Source: Candidatus Zixiibacteriota bacterium
GTDB lineage: Bacteria; Blakebacterota; Blakebacteria; Blakebacterales; Blakebacteraceae
Direction: 5' to 3'
Assembly: GCA_030604325.1 (NCBI GenBank)
Contig: JAUVWC010000019.1
Location: 1 to 9,888, forward strand
Length of the DNA stretch: 9,888 bases
Position 1 is the stretch's first letter. Each line of letters opens with the position of its first letter. Made by a program: the position numbers and the translations under genes. The notes beneath the pieces are model-generated. The model saw only the letters and a list, made by a program, of their open reading frames with translations, was not told where the DNA came from and searched no databases. Below are positions 1-7,620 of the stretch, piece by piece.

Positions 1-69
1 AGGAATGCGCACTACATCCCCTTCACGCACTACCATCTGGCGGCTTTTGATCTCGATTACCGCGTACAC
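1..69 (-). CDS. rplU: 50S ribosomal protein L21, N-terminal 23 codons (cut by window edge)
   Basis: This is the beginning of the gene for large-subunit ribosomal protein L21, which binds 23S rRNA. The 23 visible codons read VYAVIEIKSRQMVVREGDVV and then RIP. They align with the conserved L21 N-terminus (MYAVIE-GGKQY-V-EGD-I-V). The start is GTG at 69-67. A strong Shine-Dalgarno run (AGGGGG, complement of 76-81) sits six bases upstream and fixes that start. The position directly after the RNase G gene agrees with the rng-rplU-rpmA order seen in many bacteria, so rpmA (L27) probably lies just outside the window. One small oddity is that the usual GGKQY element reads KSRQM, so the most conserved residues there are only partly kept. 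The call rests on a short stretch plus context, yet the match and the ribosome binding site make it quite secure. Confidence 0.85.
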   Translation of the reverse strand, partial: MYAVIEIKSRQMVVREGDVVRIP

Positions 70-124
70 ACCGTTCCCCCTGAACCAACGGTATTGTGCA
101 CCATCGGTCCATGCCTATACAACA

Positions 125-144
125 ATCCCGGCAAACTGCCGGAT
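125..144 (-). terminator. Hairpin between rng and rplU (weak terminator or leader element)
   Basis: In the 137-base gap between rng and rplU, the minus strand holds CCGGCA, a three-base loop GTT, and TGCCGG. The stem extends to about eight pairs if one base is bulged (ATC side with GAT side). It is followed by GATTGTTGT, which is U-rich but broken by Gs, so it is at best a weak intrinsic terminator for rng. Since rplU starts only 56 bases further on, it could equally be part of an L21 leader used for autoregulation. I see no convincing -35/-10 pair in the gap; TTGACG occurs near its rng end, but no good -10 follows. Confidence 0.35.
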
Positions 145-206
145 GAGCCAATTAACCCATTTCCGGCCTGGGCGTCAAGCTCCTCGGCCGCGCTCATTTA
201 TGGGCA

Positions 207-1811
207 CTAACTGATGAACTTGTCTGTAACGTACCTCTTCCGGCGCAGGCTGAAGACCTCAAACTGATCAGCCGCCAACTGCTCGTTTTCCACCACCTGA
301 ACCCGCAGTCTGCACCTGTTCTCTATGGCCCGCACGAGCTGGCCGTCGTTCTCCCTCAGGTGCTCGGCGACGGTGGGATTGACCTCCAGACGGAACTTGC
401 GGTCGCGGGAACCAACACGCGCCCGCTGGAACCAGCGCTCGATCTTGGTAGTAACGGTCTCACGGCTCATAATCCGCCCCATCCCTCCACAAGTAGGGCA
501 CATTTCGCTGAGTGTATGGTAGAGACTGGGGCGGACCCGCTGACGGGTCAGTTGAATCAGCCCGAACTCTGAAAAGTCGGAGATGCTGAACTTCGCCCGG
601 CTACGCTTCACGCCCGCACGAAGCTCTCCCAGGACCTGTTTCTGGTGTTCGGGATCCTCCATATCGATGAAATCGATCACCACGATACCGCCGATATCCC
701 GCAGACGAAGCTGTCGGGCGATCTCTTTCGACGCCTCGATATTGGTGCGCAGGATCGTCTGAGCCTGATCCTTGGAGCCGACGTAACGGCCGGTGTTGAT
801 GTCGATGGCCACCATGCCCTCGGTGTGCTCGATGTTGATGTTGCCTCCCCGCTTCAGCCAGACCTTGGAGTCGAACGTTTTCTTAATCTCCGGCTCGATA
901 TCGTAGCGGTCGAAAATCGGCTCTTTCCCCCGGTAGAGATGCAACCGGTTCAGCAGGTGGGGTGCCACATCCTTCAGGTAACTGCGGGTATCGTCGTAGA
1001 CTTTTCTGCTGTCGATTGTCATGCGGGAGACATCCACACCAAACACATCCCTTATTATGCTGGTGGCAAAACCGGTTTCCGCGTGCAGGCGGCTGAGTGT
1101 GGGAAGCGTGGCATAGTTCTTCTGGATCTCCTCCCAGCGCTGCGTCTGGCGCACCAGGTCGTTGTGGATGTCCTTCTGCTCCCTGCCTCCGGCCTCGGTG
1201 CGCAAGATCACTCCGAGGTCCTTCGGCTTTATGTTCCGGATGATTTTGTAGAGCCGCCGGCGTTCATTACGGTCCGATATCCTGCGGCTGATGCCGATTT
1301 TGCTATCGGCGGTCAGCAGGACCAGAAACCGGCCCGGAAGGCTGATCTGGGTGGTGAGCCTCGGGCCCTTGGTGCCGATGGATTCCTTCGTGACCTGGAC
1401 CATGATGTCCTGGCCACGGGCGAGTCGCTGCTCTATTGGCAGCTTTTGCCCATATGCACGCGTTTTGGTGGACGGCCGGGCGCCCGGAGGATGGATGACA
1501 CTTTGAGCCTTTTCGGAATCCTCACCGTTGCCCTCGGTTTCCTCCTCATATTCCACATCGAGGGCAGCAGTGAGTTCCTCCATCCGGGCCGAGACATCGG
1601 AAACGTGGAGGAAGGCACTCATCTCCATCCCGATATCCACAAAGGCAGCCTGCATCCCCGGAAGCACCGTCTTGACCTCCCCCTTGTAGACGTTGCCTAC
1701 GGTTCGGACGCGGTCGGGTCGCTCGACATACAGCTCGACAAGCTGGCCGTCCTCCAACAACGCGATGCGCTCTTCCGTCGCCCCGACGTTGATGAAGATC
1801 TCTTTATCCAA
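207..1811 (-). CDS. rng: Ribonuclease G/E family endoribonuclease
   Basis: This is a cytoplasmic single-strand-specific endoribonuclease of the RNase E/G family, active in rRNA maturation and mRNA turnover. At 534 residues it has RNase G size, without the long C-terminal scaffold of RNase E. The N-terminus (residues 1-75) shows the family start and the first half of the S1 domain (GNVYKGEV, AAFVDIG, AFLHVSD). The S1 domain resumes at about 133-165 (GQDIMVQV, GTKGPRLTT, SLPGR). The two metal-binding catalytic aspartates are visible at D337 (AIDINTG) and D380 (VIDFIDM), 43 residues apart as in E. coli RNase E. The zinc-link CPTC is at 438-441. An acidic, low-complexity insert (about 85-115) splits the S1 domain. 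The start is TTG at 1811: a TAG stop lies directly upstream in frame, and the next residues (DKEIFINV) match the family start. GAGGGGG lies about 12 bases upstream. RNase G is preferred over RNase E because of length and the neighbouring rplU. Confidence 0.93.
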   Translation of the reverse strand: MDKEIFINVGATEERIALLEDGQLVELYVERPDRVRTVGNVYKGEVKTVLPGMQAAFVDIGMEMSAFLHVSDVSARMEELTAALDVEYEEETEGNGEDSEKAQSVIHPPGARPSTKTRAYGQKLPIEQRLARGQDIMVQVTKESIGTKGPRLTTQISLPGRFLVLLTADSKIGISRRISDRNERRRLYKIIRNIKPKDLGVILRTEAGGREQKDIHNDLVRQTQRWEEIQKNYATLPTLSRLHAETGFATSIIRDVFGVDVSRMTIDSRKVYDDTRSYLKDVAPHLLNRLHLYRGKEPIFDRYDIEPEIKKTFDSKVWLKRGGNINIEHTEGMVAIDINTGRYVGSKDQAQTILRTNIEASKEIARQLRLRDIGGIVVIDFIDMEDPEHQKQVLGELRAGVKRSRAKFSISDFSEFGLIQLTRQRVRPSLYHTLSEMCPTCGGMGRIMSRETVTTKIERWFQRARVGSRDRKFRLEVNPTVAEHLRENDGQLVRAIENRCRLRVQVVENEQLAADQFEVFSLRRKRYVTDKFIS

Positions 1812-1941
1812 CTACGTTTGTCGCCCCCTCTGGCGATCCCTCCTATTCTGAGTATCTAAGGGGATGGAGCAGAAAAATTGGTTAAGTGGAGCGCCGGACC
1901 GCTCTGGGCAAACAGATTACGGCCGGATACAGCGACAAGGC

Positions 1942-2142
1942 CTAGCTGAAAACTTCCTCCGCGTTGCAGGAACAATACCTGACGTGGCTACGATGGAAAC
2001 GGTAGGCCCCACTGCGCTCAGATACGGTTGGCGTAATGACCATAATCGGCTTGATGGTCTCTCCACATACGGGACACAAGTCGCCTCGCTGCTCCCTGCT
2101 CTTGGCGACCTTGTCCGCAAATGTCTTGCGCTTTCTTGCCAT
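1942..2142 (-). CDS. Small conserved-looking zinc-ribbon protein, function unknown
   Basis: This is a 66-residue basic protein that I cannot assign to a function. Its N-terminus is lysine- and arginine-rich (MARKRKTFADKVAKSREQRG). A probable zinc ribbon follows, with a first knuckle CPVC at residues 23-26 and a second pair C57 and C59 (YCSCN), plus H50 and H53 as possible ligands. The start is ATG at 2142, with AAAGGG about ten bases upstream. It is taken as real because of the paired cysteines, the basic N-terminus and the fit in a gap between same-strand genes. The Cys4-like layout and small size resemble ribosome-associated or RNA-binding zinc ribbons, and it sits upstream of rng and rplU, so a role around RNA or ribosomes is an inference only. 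It lies 130 bases before rng and may share its transcript. A 67-codon reading frame on the same strand in another phase overlaps it and lacks any such pattern. Confidence 0.72.
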   Translation of the reverse strand: MARKRKTFADKVAKSREQRGDLCPVCGETIKPIMVITPTVSERSGAYRFHRSHVRYCSCNAEEVFS

Positions 2143-2188
2143 TTTGGCTGAGCCCTTTATTACCCGGCCACAAACTTAAGAACTTTAC

Positions 2189-2217
2189 AAGTTGTCCTAC
2201 ACTTTCGGGAGTGTCAA
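2189..2217 (-). promoter_or_regulatory. Possible promoter for the zinc-ribbon gene and rng
   Basis: On the minus strand the 115-base gap after the GGGP synthase gene contains an exact TTGACA (complement of 2212-2217), about 70 bases before the ATG of the zinc-ribbon gene. At a 17-base spacing the hexamer is CAACTT, a poor -10; a better AT-rich TGTAAA lies too far away. The region also holds small palindromes: ACACT-CCCGAA-AGTGT next to the -35, and AACTT-GTA-AAGTT followed by CTTAAG. These could be operator-like. Only the -35 match is strong, so this is a tentative promoter. Confidence 0.28.
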
Positions 2218-2257
2218 TCGGTTTGTCTTTGCTTAGCCCTCAGTTGCAGTCTTTCAT

Positions 2258-3046
2258 CTACTCTTTCAGGTGCACCCCTTCGGCCAGTTCGCGCACCACC
2301 TCCGGCGTCCACATATCTTCCAGACTGTTGCCCATCACAATGCATGCCGCACCTGCTTCGACCTTGGCCCGGGCTGCTTCCGGAGTACGAATCCCTCCTC
2401 CTACGATAAGCGGCAGGTCAACTGCTTGCGTGACCTCACGTACGATCTCCACAGGGACATCGTGTTCACCACCCGAGCCTCCTTCGAGGTAGAGGAAACG
2501 CATCCCTAGAAACTTGGCCGCCAGGCCGTGGGCCACCGCGATGTCCGGCTTGTTCCGTGGCATGGGAGCCGTCATCGACATGAACTGCACGCTCGTGATG
2601 TGCCCGGAATCGACGAGCATATAACCGGTGGGAATGACTTCCAGACCGAGGTCGTGAATTAGCGGTGCCGCCACCACATGCTGCCCGATCAGATACTCAG
2701 GGTTACGGCCCGAGATGAGCGAGAGGAACAATATCGCATCGGCATCGCCTGAGACCTGGCTGGAATGGCCCGGAAAGATCACCACCGGTAGCTCACTTCC
2801 TTTCTTGGCCGCAGCCACCGCCCTGCCGAACGTGCTGCTGAGCACCAGGCTGGAGCCGACGAAGATAAAGTCGGCCCCCCCCTCCTGGCAGATTTCGGCA
2901 GCCCGGCTCAGTTCGTCGGGGGTATTACGATCGGGATCCAGGAGGACACAAAAACAGCCGCCCCGCTCCCTGGCAGTCTCTCTGAAACGGATCTCGATAG
3001 GACCATATTCAGGGCCGTGGTGCAGATCTTCACTGGTTGATGGCAT
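2258..3046 (-). CDS. Geranylgeranylglyceryl phosphate synthase family protein (group II-like prenyl-glycerol-phosphate synthase)
   Basis: The protein is a 262-residue TIM-barrel of the GGGP synthase/PcrB family. Such enzymes join a polyprenyl diphosphate to sn-glycerol-1-phosphate, the first ether bond of archaeal-type lipids, and act at the membrane surface. Visible motifs in order are LLDPD (35-39, Mg/diphosphate end), GSSL (64-67), FPG (91-93), FLSLISGRNPEYLIG (107-121), PTGYMLVDSG (139-148), YLEGGSG (186-192), GGGI (216-219) and MGN (238-240). The last three form the glycerol-1-phosphate phosphate-binding part. The SLISGRNPEYLIG segment and the total length resemble group II enzymes (Bacteroidetes and some archaea) more than the shorter Bacillus PcrB. 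The start is ATG at 3046, with GGAG seven bases upstream; about 30 poorly conserved residues precede the barrel. It follows alaS by 35 bases and probably shares its transcript. Chain length of the prenyl donor cannot be read from the sequence. No glycerol-1-phosphate dehydrogenase or second prenyltransferase is in the window. Confidence 0.88.
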   Translation of the reverse strand: MPSTSEDLHHGPEYGPIEIRFRETARERGGCFCVLLDPDRNTPDELSRAAEICQEGGADFIFVGSSLVLSSTFGRAVAAAKKGSELPVVIFPGHSSQVSGDADAILFLSLISGRNPEYLIGQHVVAAPLIHDLGLEVIPTGYMLVDSGHITSVQFMSMTAPMPRNKPDIAVAHGLAAKFLGMRFLYLEGGSGGEHDVPVEIVREVTQAVDLPLIVGGGIRTPEAARAKVEAGAACIVMGNSLEDMWTPEVVRELAEGVHLKE

Positions 3047-3081
3047 ATACGAGCTCCGCGGGTTGTGTTGTGCCCCGCCTG

Positions 3082-5742
3082 TTATTTTCCGGGTGCGTGC
3101 GAACGTACGATTTTGGGCACTGCTGCCAGGGCTTCATCCAATTTTCCTGCATCGGGTCCACCGGCCTGGGCCATGTGGGGTTTGCCACCTCCCTTGCCAC
3201 CAGCAACCGCGGCTACGTCGTTGATAATCGGTCCGGCTTTCCATCCCGCCTTTACCAGATCATCGGTTACTACGCACAATAGCACAGCCTTGCCCTCCTG
3301 CTCCATACCCAACACTCCCACACCGCTACTCAGCCGGCTTCTTACCGTATCGGCCAGGGTGCGCATCATTCCGATTTCAGGTACCTCTACCCGTCCGCTC
3401 ACGACTGAGATGCCGGCAACTTCGCGGGCAGTGCCCAAGATCTCCTCCACCTGATCCATTCCTCGACTGGCGGCTGCCTGCTCGCACTCCTTCTTTAAAG
3501 TCCTGTTCTCATCCACCAGCATCCGGGCGCGCCGCAACAGTTCCACCTCGGTTGTACCCAGCACTTCTTCGAGGCCCCTCAAGGCCAGGCGCTCTTCTAT
3601 TGTGGTCTCTATCGCATCTTGGCCGGTGACGGCTTCCACCCGCCGAACTCCCGATGAGATGCTCCCCTCGCGAATGAGCTGGAAGAAGCCGATGTCACCG
3701 GTACGATCGACATGCGTGCCGCCACACAATTCCATGGTCCAACCTGGGATCTCTACCACCCGGACAACATCGCCGTACTTCTCGCCGAAGAAGGCTATCG
3801 CCCCCGCCTCCAGCGCTTCCTGGTGAGGCACTTCCCTGACAACAACAAGAGGGACGTTCGCCCGGATGCCTCGGTTTACCCACCGCACCACCTCGGCCTG
3901 TTCCTCCAGGGAGACGGCGGAAAAGTGTGAGAAGTCGAAGCGGAGGTGGTCCTGCTCGACCAGTGATCCCGACTGCTGCACATGGGTGCCCAGCACATCG
4001 CGTAGTGCACCATGGATGAGGTGTGTGGCCGTGTGGTTGCGCATGATCCGCTGGCGGCGATCAGCATCGATGCGTGCCTGGACGAGCCCCGCCACGGCGA
4101 TCCCCGCCATAGCGATCCCGCCGTGAAAGACCACCCCGCCGAAGCTGTCCACCCGCTCGACCCCGAAGATGAAATCATCCCCCTCGATCTCGCCCCGGTC
4201 GGGCGCCTGCCCGCCCGCCTCGGCGTAGAAGGGTGTTTCGGAGAGAACGGTAAAGCCCCTCTCCCCCTGCCCCAACCGCTCGACGGGTGCAAATTCGGCA
4301 TCGAAAAGCGCAACGATCCGGCTCTCGATGGTCCACCGCTGGCGGTCATATCCGACAAATGTGCGCCCGGCTGCACCCGCAGGGATCGTATCGGCGGCGG
4401 CCAGCGCCTCTTCCTGCGCTGCCATCCCCTTGTCGGACCGGTCCGCCCGGGAACGGTCTCTCTGCTCCTGCAGAGCTGCTTCGAAACCCTCAACATCCAC
4501 TGGAAATCCGCTTTCTTCAGCCATCACTTGGGTCAGATCTAAGGGAAAGCCGTAGGTGTCGTACAGAATGAAGGCCTCGTGGCCGGGGATGGCCACCTCA
4601 CCCTGCGATTTCACGGCGGCCACCAGTTCCTCGAAGCGCTGCATACCCTGGTCGAGTGTTTCACCGAAGCGCTCCTCTTCGGTGCGTACCACCAGCACCG
4701 TGCGCTCGGCGGTTCCGGCGAGGTCCGGGTATGCATCCTCAAAGAGGGAAACCACGGTGGGAACCAGTTCGTAGATGAACGGCTCCTTCATCTCCAGCTT
4801 GCGACCGTGCCTGGCGGCGCGGCGGAGCAGTCGGCGCAGCACGTAACCACGGCCCTCGTTGGAGGGTATCACTCCATCGGCGATGGCAAAGGTAAGCCCA
4901 CGGACATGGTCAGCAACGACCCGGTGACTGACCCCCTTCTCACCCGGGTCGTATTCCACACCCACCAGCTCGCAGACGTGATCGATCAAGGGGCGGACCA
5001 GGTCGGTATCGTAGTTGCTATCCACTCCCTGCAGTATGCTGGCCAGGCGTTCCAGACCGAGACCGGTATCTATGCTGGGCAGCGGCAGATCAACGAGTTC
5101 CCCCGAGCGCTGGGCATCGAACTGCATGAAGACCAGGTTCCAGATCTCCAGGAACCGGTCCTCGTCGGTCGGGTCGAGGAGAGCCGGGTCGAAGCCGGGT
5201 GTGGGCGCCATATCGTAAAGGACCTCGCTGCACGGACCCTGGGGACCGGTCTCACCCATACTCCAGTAATTGTGCTCCTTGCCCAGCCGATAGATGCGTG
5301 CGGGATCGATGCCGGTAACACGCTTCCACGCCTCCTCCGCCTCTTCATCATTTGTGTAGACAGTCGCATACAACCGGTCTTTCGGCAGACCCAAGGTACC
5401 CGTCAGGAAATCCCAGGCGTAGCCGATCGCCTCCTCCTTGAAGTAATCCCCGAAGGAGAAGTTGCCCATCATTTCGAAAAAGGTGTGGTGGCGAGGCGTT
5501 CGGCCCACATTCTCCAGGTCGTTGTGCTTACCCGAGACACGTATGCACTTCTGCGCTGAGACCGCCCTCTTGTAGCTGCGGGCCTCTTCGCCGGTAAATA
5601 CCCTCTTGAACTGGTTCATCCCGGCATTGGTGAACAGCAGGGTAGGGTCCTCGGCGGGAACCACCGGGCTGCTCGGGACCTCGGCGTGCTCCTGTTCGAC
5701 GAAGAAATCCAGAAATGCTCTGCGAATCTCGCTGCCGGTCAT
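3082..5742 (-). CDS. alaS: Alanyl-tRNA synthetase
   Basis: This class II synthetase charges tRNA-Ala with alanine in the cytoplasm and clears mischarged Ser/Gly. With the ATG at 5742 it has 886 residues, close to the usual bacterial length. The catalytic domain runs from about 1 to 450 and shows FTNAGMNQFK (37-46), KCIRVSGKHNDLENVG (65-80), RHHTFFEMMGNFSFGDYF (84-101) and GLGLERL (227-233). The editing domain has the zinc/active-site pair HTATH (570-574) and CGGTH (673-677). The C-terminal DHHA1-type domain ends with GGKGGGKPHMAQAGG (848-862). The frame stays open upstream to 5850, but those codons overlap recX and look unlike the family; MTGSEIRRAFLDFF matches the normal start. The gap to recX is 34 bases, with a modest GAGG about 13 bases before the ATG. 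The gene appears intact. It probably belongs to one transcript with recA and recX upstream and the GGGP synthase gene downstream. Confidence 0.97.
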   Translation of the reverse strand: MTGSEIRRAFLDFFVEQEHAEVPSSPVVPAEDPTLLFTNAGMNQFKRVFTGEEARSYKRAVSAQKCIRVSGKHNDLENVGRTPRHHTFFEMMGNFSFGDYFKEEAIGYAWDFLTGTLGLPKDRLYATVYTNDEEAEEAWKRVTGIDPARIYRLGKEHNYWSMGETGPQGPCSEVLYDMAPTPGFDPALLDPTDEDRFLEIWNLVFMQFDAQRSGELVDLPLPSIDTGLGLERLASILQGVDSNYDTDLVRPLIDHVCELVGVEYDPGEKGVSHRVVADHVRGLTFAIADGVIPSNEGRGYVLRRLLRRAARHGRKLEMKEPFIYELVPTVVSLFEDAYPDLAGTAERTVLVVRTEEERFGETLDQGMQRFEELVAAVKSQGEVAIPGHEAFILYDTYGFPLDLTQVMAEESGFPVDVEGFEAALQEQRDRSRADRSDKGMAAQEEALAAADTIPAGAAGRTFVGYDRQRWTIESRIVALFDAEFAPVERLGQGERGFTVLSETPFYAEAGGQAPDRGEIEGDDFIFGVERVDSFGGVVFHGGIAMAGIAVAGLVQARIDADRRQRIMRNHTATHLIHGALRDVLGTHVQQSGSLVEQDHLRFDFSHFSAVSLEEQAEVVRWVNRGIRANVPLVVVREVPHQEALEAGAIAFFGEKYGDVVRVVEIPGWTMELCGGTHVDRTGDIGFFQLIREGSISSGVRRVEAVTGQDAIETTIEERLALRGLEEVLGTTEVELLRRARMLVDENRTLKKECEQAAASRGMDQVEEILGTAREVAGISVVSGRVEVPEIGMMRTLADTVRSRLSSGVGVLGMEQEGKAVLLCVVTDDLVKAGWKAGPIINDVAAVAGGKGGGKPHMAQAGGPDAGKLDEALAAVPKIVRSHAPGK

Positions 5743-5776
5743 CGAATGGTCCGGTCCTCGGCCTTCTCTCTGCTGT

Positions 5777-6472
5777 TCAAGATTCTTCCTCAGTCCGGGC
5801 AAGTAATCCCTGCGATTGCATCTCTTCCAACACCGCATCCACCGCATCAAGAACGATCGAGGCAGGATAGCCAGCCCGGTCCAACAAGCCGACCATCCGG
5901 CGACGGGCCACCCAGGATGACAATCCTTCGTAGTGGACCTGCTTGTGCCTGAGCAGTGTCATGGCCTCGTCGAGGAGTCGCGCCTCGGGATCCCCCGTCT
6001 CCTCCTCGTAGGCCTTCCACGCGGCGCCGTGGGCCACCTCCCGCTCCACACCGCGCCCGCGCAGGTCGGTCTCGATGCGGACCGGGGCATATCCCTTGAG
6101 CCGGCGCCGTTCGTCGGCGAACTGCTCGGCAAAAGCCCGGTCGTCCACTACCCCGTCCCGCCTCAAAGAATCCAATACCGTCTCGATGGCAGAATACGAA
6201 AAATCGGCATGTAAGAGGCTGCGGCGCAACTCCTCTTCTGAGCGTGGGCGCACACCCAGCAGCCTCAACGCCCTGCGGCGGGCCTCATCCAGCTCGTCGG
6301 CGGCCTCCAGTTCCCCGATGAGGTGAGCGGCAATCCTATCTCCAACTTCGAGACCTAGTTCAGATAGCAGGCTGGCCGGCACCCTGATGGCGGTCTCTCC
6401 ATCGATATGCACCACCCGGTGATGCGGGCGCCCTTTAGGCGTGCTGATCTTTGTGATGCGGGGCCGGGACAA
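5777..6472 (-). CDS. recX: Regulatory protein RecX
   Basis: RecX binds the RecA filament and limits its ATPase and strand-exchange activity. The 231-residue product has a short beta-rich N-terminal part (ITKIS to GDRIAAHLI, residues 6-52). Three-helix repeats follow: RRALRLLGVRPRSEEELRRSL (66-86), the hallmark VLDSLRRDGVVDDRAFAEQF (99-118), and later repeats including ARRRMVGLLDRAGYPASIVL (189-208). Length is within the usual RecX range. The start is TTG at 6472, nine bases after the recA stop. GGAGG in the end of recA is about 14 bases from this TTG, which is rather far, so the exact start is less certain than the gene. The nearest other candidate is a GTG pair around residues 20-21 (RVV), which would cut into the conserved N-terminal strand. 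Tight placement behind recA implies co-transcription, which is the common arrangement for this regulator. Confidence 0.93.
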   Translation of the reverse strand: MSRPRITKISTPKGRPHHRVVHIDGETAIRVPASLLSELGLEVGDRIAAHLIGELEAADELDEARRRALRLLGVRPRSEEELRRSLLHADFSYSAIETVLDSLRRDGVVDDRAFAEQFADERRRLKGYAPVRIETDLRGRGVEREVAHGAAWKAYEEETGDPEARLLDEAMTLLRHKQVHYEGLSSWVARRRMVGLLDRAGYPASIVLDAVDAVLEEMQSQGLLARTEEES

Positions 6473-6481
6473 TATTGCGGA

Positions 6482-7579
6482 TTACGCCTCCGCTCCGGGA
6501 TCATCGGTAACCACCTCTTCGGCCGGCTCCTCCGCGGCCGGCTCCTCCGCGTCCGGCTCCTGTGCGGGACTCTCCTGCCTGGTCAGTCCAAGCTCCTCCC
6601 TCACCTTTATTTCGAGCTGTTTGCAGATATCGGGGTTCTCCTTCAAGAATGCTCGCACGTTCTCCCGTCCCTGCCCCAGTCGTTCCTGGTCGAAAGAGTA
6701 CCAGGTCCCGGTTTTATCCAGGATCCCCAGGTCGAGGGCCTCGTCGATTATCTCCCCCTCCCGGCTGATGCCCTCGTTATAAATGAGATCGAACTCCGTC
6801 TGCTTGAAGGGAGGAGCAACCTTGTTCTTGACAACTTTCACGCGGGTGCGGTTCCCAATCACGTTGCTGCCGTCCTTGATGGCCCCGATGCGCCGGATAT
6901 CCAGGCGCACGGAGCTGTAGAACTTCAGCGCGCGTCCGCCCGGAGTGGTCTCGGGATTACCGAACATCACTCCGATCTTCTCCCGGATCTGATTCACGAA
7001 TAGGAGCACGCATTTAGTCTTGGAGATGGTGGCCGTGAGCTTACGCATCGCCTGACTCATGAGGCGGGCCTGAAGACCCACGTGGCTGTCCCCCATATCC
7101 CCATCGATTTCGGCTTTGGGAACAAGAGCCGCGACGGAATCTATGACGACGATATCTATCGCCCCGGAGCGAATCAGCGTCTCAGTTATATCCAGCGCCT
7201 GCTCCCCCGTATCCGGCTGTGCAACCAGCAGGTCGTCGATATTGACCCCCAGCCGCTCGGCGTAGATTGGATCCATAGCGTGCTCGGCGTCTATGAATGC
7301 CGCCGCCCCCCCGGCCTTCTGCGCTTCGGCGATGATGTGGAGCGCCAGCGTTGTCTTCCCTGACGATTCGGGACCGAAGATTTCCAGCGCCCGGCCCCGC
7401 GGGACCCCACCAACCCCGAGGGCGACATCCAGACCGATGCTGCCGGTACTGATGGCCGGTACCGCCTCTACCTGGGAGTCCTTTCCCAGCCTCATGATGG
7501 CGCCTTTCCCAAACTGCTTCTCGATCTGGGAAACGGCCATCTGGATGGCCTTCTCTTTTTCCTTAGTAAACCCTGCCAT
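6482..7579 (-). CDS. recA: Recombinase RecA
   Basis: RecA forms ATP-dependent filaments on single-stranded DNA, carries out strand exchange and triggers LexA self-cleavage where LexA exists. The 365-residue protein has the Walker A motif GPESSGKT (69-76), the catalytic-glutamate region DAEHA (97-101), Walker B VVIDS (144-148), loop L1 around GDMGDSHVG (160-168) and the L2 region [22 protein letters not shown] (194-215). The C-terminal domain ends with a long acidic Ala/Glu/Pro tail (about 335-365), typical of bacterial RecA as an autoinhibitory element. The start ATG at 7579 has an excellent ribosome site, GGGGAGG (complement of 7590-7596), ten bases upstream. recX follows after nine bases. 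Upstream lies a structured gap of about 400 bases. I looked for a LexA-type box (GAAC-N4-GTTC or CTG-N10-CAG) and found no convincing one, so SOS control is not visible. Confidence 0.98.
   Translation of the reverse strand: MAGFTKEKEKAIQMAVSQIEKQFGKGAIMRLGKDSQVEAVPAISTGSIGLDVALGVGGVPRGRALEIFGPESSGKTTLALHIIAEAQKAGGAAAFIDAEHAMDPIYAERLGVNIDDLLVAQPDTGEQALDITETLIRSGAIDIVVIDSVAALVPKAEIDGDMGDSHVGLQARLMSQAMRKLTATISKTKCVLLFVNQIREKIGVMFGNPETTPGGRALKFYSSVRLDIRRIGAIKDGSNVIGNRTRVKVVKNKVAPPFKQTEFDLIYNEGISREGEIIDEALDLGILDKTGTWYSFDQERLGQGRENVRAFLKENPDICKQLEIKVREELGLTRQESPAQEPDAEEPAAEEPAEEVVTDDPGAEA
6521..6565 (-). repeat. Three tandem 15-bp repeats coding the RecA acidic tail
   Basis: Two identical 15-base units (ggccggctcctccgc on the plus strand, 6521-6535 and 6536-6550) are followed by a third copy with three changes (6551-6565). 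They are in frame and encode the AEEPA-type repeats near the RecA C-terminus. Copy number can change without a frameshift, so tail length may vary between strains. The repeat count is seen directly; the variability is inferred. Confidence 0.8.
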
Positions 7580-7620
7580 GGAATCTATTCCTCCCCTGCC
7601 TGCGTCCCCACCCGGGATCC

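Noticed and set aside
645..1859. Open frame of 404 codons on the plus strand
   Set aside because: It lies entirely opposite the RNase G gene, whose catalytic and zinc motifs are intact. Its sequence is Leu/Asp/Val-rich antisense translation with no recognisable domain.
1889..1904. Hairpin GAGCG-N6-CGCTC before rng as a terminator of the zinc-ribbon gene
   Set aside because: The stem has only five pairs and the T-run on the minus strand is about ten bases away, so it does not meet the pattern of an intrinsic terminator.
4579..5559. Open frame of 326 codons on the plus strand
   Set aside because: It is antisense to alaS, which is full-length and well conserved; long antisense frames are expected from this codon use.
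5743..5850. N-terminal extension of alaS
   Set aside because: These 36 codons overlap the end of recX and have no similarity to the AlaRS N-terminus, whereas MTGSEIRRAF from 5742 does.
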